Assembly: GCA_019843655.1 (NCBI GenBank)
Contig: JACDQD010000001.1
Location: forward strand, 47,736,443 to 47,800,442
DNA: 64,000 bases
Direction of reading: 5' to 3'
Source: Lethocerus indicus
Taxonomy: Eukaryota; Arthropoda; Insecta; Hemiptera; Belostomatidae
Part shown: piece after piece, positions 59,005-64,000 of the stretch
How the letters are laid out: the number at the start of each line of letters is the position of its first letter
Numbering within the stretch: the first letter of the stretch is position 1
Notes under the pieces: model-generated
Database searches by the model: none
What the model was told of the DNA's origin: nothing
The model's input: only the letters and a program-made list of their open reading frames with translations
Position numbers and translations under genes: made by a program

Positions 59005-59731
59005 TTTATTTTAGAACTTTTTTTATATTTTTATTCAAAACCTTTTATTTTTAAGTAGGATCATTTTATTATGACAAAGTAGAAATCATTTGAACAATAA
59101 CAAATATTTTAATATACAGTAGTGCCTAATTTAAGAATTTCACTGCTGTACACAGACTTAGCTCGAACTTAGTTCTTTCTTATTCTGCATTGGTCTGTTC
59201 CATGATTAATTACTTCAAATACATTGTACTAGATTTAAAAATATAAAAGTTACAAATTAATGTATTATTTCATATGGACAGTACGGGTTAAATTCAATTC
59301 ATGTATAGTGATATTCATAGTAAAAATACTATGAACTAAGATCTTTACTTAACCCTTGGTTTTATTACAATTTGGAATAAACATGTACAATTATAGTACT
59401 GTACTACTACTTGTACTGAAGTTAAAAATATGACTCATTGAAGATACATTCTGAAAGTCTCAAATTAATTATAAATTCACGCAGGTCAACATCATTGTAA
59501 ATGTAATAATTTGCCCACAATTGGTCATGAGAGAATTCTGTTAAAAACCAAGTTAAATCTCCATTTAGATGTACCGACGAGTTTGTCAACACCTTCAACA
59601 ATTAAAGCTGAACATCTTATAGTTGGTATCTCGGCTGTCGGTATCATATAAAGTGGCTACAATAATAACTATATCTCTGAAATGAGGAAACCACAAATAA
59701 AATAAGGCATTTACACGCTTCTTTATTTCTA
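59005..59731. other. Spacer between convergent SCPx and delta-tubulin
   Basis: AT-rich, non-coding. On the minus strand an AATAAA (59722-59727) lies only a few bases after the delta-tubulin stop. No other feature was seen. Confidence 0.6.
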
Positions 59732-61054
59732 CTAAGACTGATATAATGTTAAGTAAGATTTTAAGATACTTTCTGATTTTACAAATGAATATATCATTTC
59801 TTCTTCTTTCAAAGCTCGCACTTTATACCGATGAACATAAGCATTATGAGTATAAGAAGACCAGGCGCTGTCTATAATTTCATTAAGCGTTGAATGTATT
59901 TCTCCATTGTTACTTATGAGCAGAGCATATTTGTCATAACCTAAAAATTTCCTATCATGAAAGAATGTTGTGAGTCTATCACAACTGGGCACCCATGAAG
60001 GATACATATTTTCAATATTAAATAGTTTATTTATACAAGCGTTATTTTGAGATGCTTGTTGTCCTCTGCAAATTACAATGTTTGCAACTGATTTTTGTAT
60101 CGGGGCAGTCATAACCAATGAATTTGGTCTATGTCTCATATGAGAGCCTGAGGCCAACTCGGTGTACGATTTGTTTAATTTATATCTTAACTGTCTAATT
60201 AGATTTTCCCATTTCATCGAACTTTCAAATCGGACAGACGATTCCAGAGCACAAACAGTAGATCTAAGAGTTAACAATTTGTATGATGGATGTGGAACTA
60301 GAGGCAATAAAAAATCATATAAGTACTGAGAGTTCAAACAAGGTTGTAGAAAACAACTTAACTGTTCCGAAATTAAATTATTCATATCTTTGAATGTAAC
60401 ATCTTTCTGACTATCTTCGGCCTGTTTACGTATATAATCATTAGAGAATAAAATAACAGCGCTGGATAATTCGTGGCATTTAGATAATGTTAACAATGTA
60501 TTGTAATTCTGAGTGGCTACATCACCAGCTAAATACGGAAGTACAAATGAATTGATAATTGTTTTATGAGGATATTCATCATTGAGTTTTTCGACAACAT
60601 AACTGCATACGCCCGAGCCTGTTCCACCACCAGTGCTGCCCAAAGTAAGAAAAGATCTTAAGCTTTCACATTTTTCACACTCCTTTCGAACTTTGTCAAG
60701 TACATCGCTGATTATTTTTGGACCGCATTCGGTGTAGCCCAGGGGCCAATTGTTGCCACAACCTCCTCTGCCATCGAGGATAAAATTGTCGGCCGAATAC
60801 CTCCACTTACCGTTCTCGATGTTGTTCATCTGTTTCATAACTTTGGCATCACTTTCAATTAGCACACTTCTTGCGGTTAAAGTCCCGGCATGCATCTCAT
60901 GGAACCATCTGGACGTGCTTGCTTCAACATATTTGAAATTTTCGCTTTTCGACAATCCCACATTTTTTGAGTGCGAATCATTGTACAGATTAGTGAAAAA
61001 ATCTTTTCCGAGGTGATTACCGCACTGACCGAACTGAAGAACTATGTCAGACAT
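59732..61054 (-). CDS. TUBD1: Delta-tubulin, intronless
   Basis: Member of the tubulin superfamily needed for stable triplet microtubules in centrioles and basal bodies. A single 440-codon frame from 61054 to the stop at 59732, without introns. It starts MSDIVLQFGQCGNHLG (nucleotide-binding N-terminus, residues 1-16) and has the tubulin signature GGGTGSG at 142-148. Assignment to delta rather than alpha, beta or gamma rests on GNNWPLGYTECGP (100-112), VLPYLAGDVATQNYNTLLTL and the poorly conserved C-terminal half with LVPHPSYKLLTLR, a pattern I recall from TUBD1. There is no acidic Glu-rich tail, as in other delta-tubulins. Length is near the family norm (about 450). An AATAAA lies at 59722-59727, so the 3' UTR may be very short. 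Drosophila and nematodes lack this gene. No internal stop or frameshift is seen. Confidence 0.9.
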   Translation of the reverse strand: MSDIVLQFGQCGNHLGKDFFTNLYNDSHSKNVGLSKSENFKYVEASTSRWFHEMHAGTLTARSVLIESDAKVMKQMNNIENGKWRYSADNFILDGRGGCGNNWPLGYTECGPKIISDVLDKVRKECEKCESLRSFLTLGSTGGGTGSGVCSYVVEKLNDEYPHKTIINSFVLPYLAGDVATQNYNTLLTLSKCHELSSAVILFSNDYIRKQAEDSQKDVTFKDMNNLISEQLSCFLQPCLNSQYLYDFLLPLVPHPSYKLLTLRSTVCALESSVRFESSMKWENLIRQLRYKLNKSYTELASGSHMRHRPNSLVMTAPIQKSVANIVICRGQQASQNNACINKLFNIENMYPSWVPSCDRLTTFFHDRKFLGYDKYALLISNNGEIHSTLNEIIDSAWSSYTHNAYVHRYKVRALKEEEMIYSFVKSESILKSYLTLYQS

Positions 61055-61324
61055 AGCTCAAAAGGTGCTCCTAAACTATTGTACTATAAAGTGAAGATTA
61101 GTAAAGCAATACATTCTACGCTTTATGTTTATTCAAACGGCACGTCCAGACAAATCTTCTTTTCTTCAATATTTCCTGAAAAGAAATATTGTTAGGAATC
61201 TTCGGTAAAAAAGGCTAAATCGCAGAATACAGTTCCATTATTTATTACACGTAACTTCACTAACTACTGCTTTCATATACTGATATATGTTCACTATTTG
61301 CCATTTCCTATCCCCCACATTGCC

Positions 61325-61350
61325 ATACACACACACACACATATATAATA

Positions 61351-61406
<56 letters not shown>
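61325..61406. repeat. (CA)n-(TA)n microsatellite
   Basis: Short CA run followed by about 35 TA units interrupted by single G bases. Confidence 0.95.
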
Positions 61407-61409
<3 letters not shown>

Positions 61410-62676
61410 AAGCGGGCGCTATATGCGTATATAATCAATTTGTTGTTAGGGGGTTAAGGTTAGGTGGAACCGTGTTCTGTGACTTTACCAAAAAGAGATG
61501 TCAAATAAGCCAATGAAAGTGCACGTTGTTTTTCAAAATAAATAGTCATTGCAAAATGTCATCCCTGAACATTTTATTGTTAAAAATGGTGTACTCACAA
61601 AATAAAGGCAGGAAAATAAATCTGACTGAATTCCAAAATAAGAGAAACAAAATTTGACACCAAAAGTTTGCTGTCAACGATTGTTGGCACGTTTGCTGGA
61701 TGCTTATTTTTGCAAGCGTATTTACTAAAATGCAATCAAACAAAATAGTAACAGTAACGATCATATATCGCGTTAACGTTAATAATCGAACTTTATTTTA
61801 CATCTACTCTTCAACGCGCATAAAGTATCAAATTTTTAAACGATTAATAAATACATTTTACGCAAACACAAAACAGTTCGTTACAGACATTGCCTTCTTA
61901 ATCGGTAGTTACACCATACTTCTTAAAATACATTTATTTTCATAATAAAATCATTCATATTTAACTATTATCAGAGGAACGAAGGAAATTATCTTTATGA
62001 ATTTAATAAAATAAACTGGATAATAATTTGTTGATTTTCTATTTTCTTAACTACACGATATTTTTAAAGATTAATATGGAAAGTATGTACACATCAATAT
62101 AATTTGAAAGCCTATCATATCTCCTAACATAACTAATAAATTGAAGAAGAATTGCAATAGAAACGTGTAAACAGTGGTTATTGGTAAATTAAAAGTATTA
62201 TTTAATAAATGCATTTAGGTAAATGGTGCCTTGCCCGAGTACATAAAAAGTACATAAACCCATAAATGTAAATGTTCTCACCTTCTCTATGCAATAATGG
62301 AATGAACAAAATTGTTTCCTGTTCACTTTATATTTGCAGTAATATGGCTATAAATGATAATTGTCACTCATTAATTGGGTTTTCATTTTAAATAACTTCC
62401 TAATAAAATGGATTGCATCAATGTTGTTCAATATATACAGGTCTGCACATATGTAGCTTAATATTTTTAAATGCAAAAATGTTTTGTACTATTAAATTGT
62501 TTTAAAATTCAAAATAACCAAACTATTGATGGTCTATTTCTAATTTTCAGAATACTAAAAATTTCATAGTGTAATTATATAACAAAAAGGGAAATTAAGT
62601 TGTGTAACTGAAAAAAGGATCTTTTAAATACACAAATAAAACAAGTTACTATTTAATATGTAAATACTGTTATGCC

Positions 62677-62682
62677 TTTATT
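62677..62682 (-). terminator. Candidate poly(A) signal of the TTC28-like gene
   Basis: AATAAA on the minus strand about 190 nt past the stop at 62872, consistent with this being a true 3' end. Confidence 0.45.
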
Positions 62683-62871
62683 AAAATAAAAATGTTTATG
62701 TACATATACACTTATTTACACTTAAAGACATTTAATTAATTATATACTTTTAAAAAAATAATTCAATACAACTAAAGTTACATTCAAAAAATGCAATAAT
62801 AGAGAGCTTCATTTGAATTGATTGGACAGGTATAAGAATAACTTAAATGTTAAATTATAACAAACTACTAT

Positions 62872-63191
62872 CTAATTGTAGTGATTTGTCTGGAATTCAT
62901 ATGCCATGGCACTGTGAGCATTGCCTATATTTCCATAAGCACGACCCATTCCTGCTTTATCGTTTAGAGCTTTCGCAATGTTTAGGTGTGCTTGATGTAG
63001 TTTAAGAGCAGCATCGTGCTCACCAAGGAGTTGGTAAACAATTCCCAGGTTTGAACATGCCCTGCCTTCCCCGACGCGGTCTTTCATGCTTAATGCCATT
63101 TCCAGTTGCTTTTCATGCCACCTTTTAGCCTGTTGACAAAACATGATATGAAAAGTCAATACATTCATCAATACATATATTTATATATAAA

Positions 63192-63241
<50 letters not shown>

Positions 63242-63846
63242 AAAAGTAGTACTAACTGTTTATTTAATTTCTTTTCATGATCCTATTTATTCAAATATCA
63301 AGACATGATTAATGAGCCCACGACCAGAACTTGAATTGTCATTATTAACTAGCTTCCAGTAAGATCATGTAATGTCGTGGGAAGAGCAGGGGTTGACCCC
63401 CTGCTGTTCTGGGATTTTTTCTGTTTGTAAACTACCCGAGCGGGACCAATTGGAAGGGTTGTTGCCCTTTCCTTCTGGGGCCCTGTCGCATATTGTCTGC
63501 TTCCTACAATATTAGTTGTGTTCTGCAACATTACACCATCTTACCGGAAGCCAGTTAGTATATGCAATTAGTATACCATCAAAACATGATTGATCATCGA
63601 TCAAATGTAAACAAATAATAAAGCAAGAATGGATTGTAACTACAATAGAAGTTTATTTACTTGATGGTAATCTCCTGCACAACGGGCCGCATGTCCTAGA
63701 CCAGCGAATGCACGAGCTTCTACCGCTTTGTCACCAATCTCTTGAGCGATACGCAGTACATTTTCGTGATACATAATTGCCTGAGCAAAATTCCGCCGGT
63801 AATGGTGCGAAGAACCCAAGTTACTGTACGCACGAGCTTCTTCGAC
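62872..63846 (-). CDS. TTC28-like tetratricopeptide repeat protein, C-terminal two exons (5' part beyond window)
   Basis: TPR scaffold-type protein. Two exons: 63661-63846 (62 codons, bounded by AG acceptor and GTAA donor) and 62872-63129 (86 codons including the TAG stop). The residues follow the TTC28 pattern closely: ARAYSNLGSSHHYRRNFAQA, ARAFAGLGHAARC, AKRWHEKQLEMA, GRACSNLGIVYQLLGEHDAA and GRAYGNIGNAHSAM. These make nearly four 40-residue TPR units with the N-x-G pattern of the TTC28/LGN type. After GNAHSAM the similarity stops and the chain ends nine residues later in TNHYN, whereas vertebrate TTC28 continues through many more repeats. It may be a short paralogue, an alternative last exon or a truncated copy. 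Pins/LGN is a less likely alternative. Confidence 0.8.
63197..63236. repeat. (TA)n microsatellite
   Basis: About 20 TA units in the intron of the TTC28-like gene. Confidence 0.95.
63346..63558. mobile_element. MITE-like element with ~28-bp imperfect terminal inverted repeats
   Basis: Left end TAACTAGCTTCCAGTAAGAT and right end, on the opposite strand, CTAACTGGCTTCCGGTAAGA share most positions and continue into TGTAATG on both sides. The 213-bp segment is near 50% GC, very unlike its intron. Internal hairpins occur: AGCAGGGG paired with CCCCTGCT near 63385-63405, and AAGGGTTGTTGCCCTT near 63457. A 60-codon minus-strand frame spans it but resembles nothing I know. The superfamily was not recognised. 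Confidence 0.6.
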
Positions 63847-64000
63847 CTAAAAGTTTGAATAAGAACGTGTTTACTTTTTGTAGCATTAAAAAATAAATAA
63901 GTAATTTCTGAGACGGCAAAACCTATATTTTTTTACGCATTACATTACCTAGGCAGATCCATAGGTGCACGCCTATATAAAAGTAAGTGAGTATACATTA

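Larger units (their letters stand above)
61055..62871. other. Spacer between delta-tubulin and the TTC28-like gene
   Basis: AT-rich sequence that should include the delta-tubulin promoter (just above 61055) and the 3' UTR of the TTC28-like gene (up to 62871). It contains a CA/TA microsatellite at 61325-61406. No gene was recognised. Confidence 0.6.

Overview
The window looks like nuclear DNA from an arthropod, most probably an insect. It is strongly AT-rich, its genes are split by GT-AG introns, it carries many (TA)n/(CA)n microsatellites and mariner-type transposons, and every recognisable protein is a conserved animal protein. I cannot place it in an order. CpG is rare in introns and gene bodies and clusters at gene starts, notably around 4.4-4.9 kb, 7.4-7.6 kb and 52.3-52.9 kb.

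Layout. (1) 13-4830, minus: the 5' part of host cell factor (Hcf/HCFC1), with the whole Kelch propeller in seven exons; the gene runs off the left edge. (2) 4831-7467: head-to-head spacer with a rearranged fold-back mariner and one arm of a 193-bp near-identical inverted repeat. The other arm lies in Hcf intron 1, so the pair encloses the Hcf promoter and first exon. (3) 7468-13715, plus: a complete 11-exon IMP dehydrogenase (520 aa). (4) 13716-22627: about 9 kb without a recognisable gene, holding a degenerate ~200-bp tandem repeat and a possible Tc1-like fossil. (5) 22628-47643, minus: a complete 33-exon cohesin loader Nipped-B/NIPBL (2012 aa when spliced, every junction in phase), with a dead mariner in one intron. 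5' UTR exons probably reach the CpG-rich region near 52.3 kb. (6) 53426-58748, plus: a complete 10-exon SCPx (thiolase plus SCP2 domain, 542 aa, C-terminal AKL). (7) 59732-61054, minus: an intronless 440-aa delta-tubulin. (8) 62872-63846, minus: the last two exons of a TTC28-like TPR gene entering from the right edge.

The genes are unrelated housekeeping or chromatin functions: transcription co-regulation (Hcf), guanine nucleotide synthesis (IMPDH), cohesin loading (Nipped-B), peroxisomal lipid oxidation (SCPx) and centriole structure (delta-tubulin). Nothing suggests an operon or a defence or biosynthetic cluster. The least ordinary items are the inverted repeat around the Hcf promoter, the fold-back mariner, an 81-nt stop-free in-frame intron in SCPx, an intact delta-tubulin without introns, and an early stop in the TTC28-like gene. 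Exon boundaries were read by eye from splice signals, reading-frame phase and remembered family sequence; no alignment was run.
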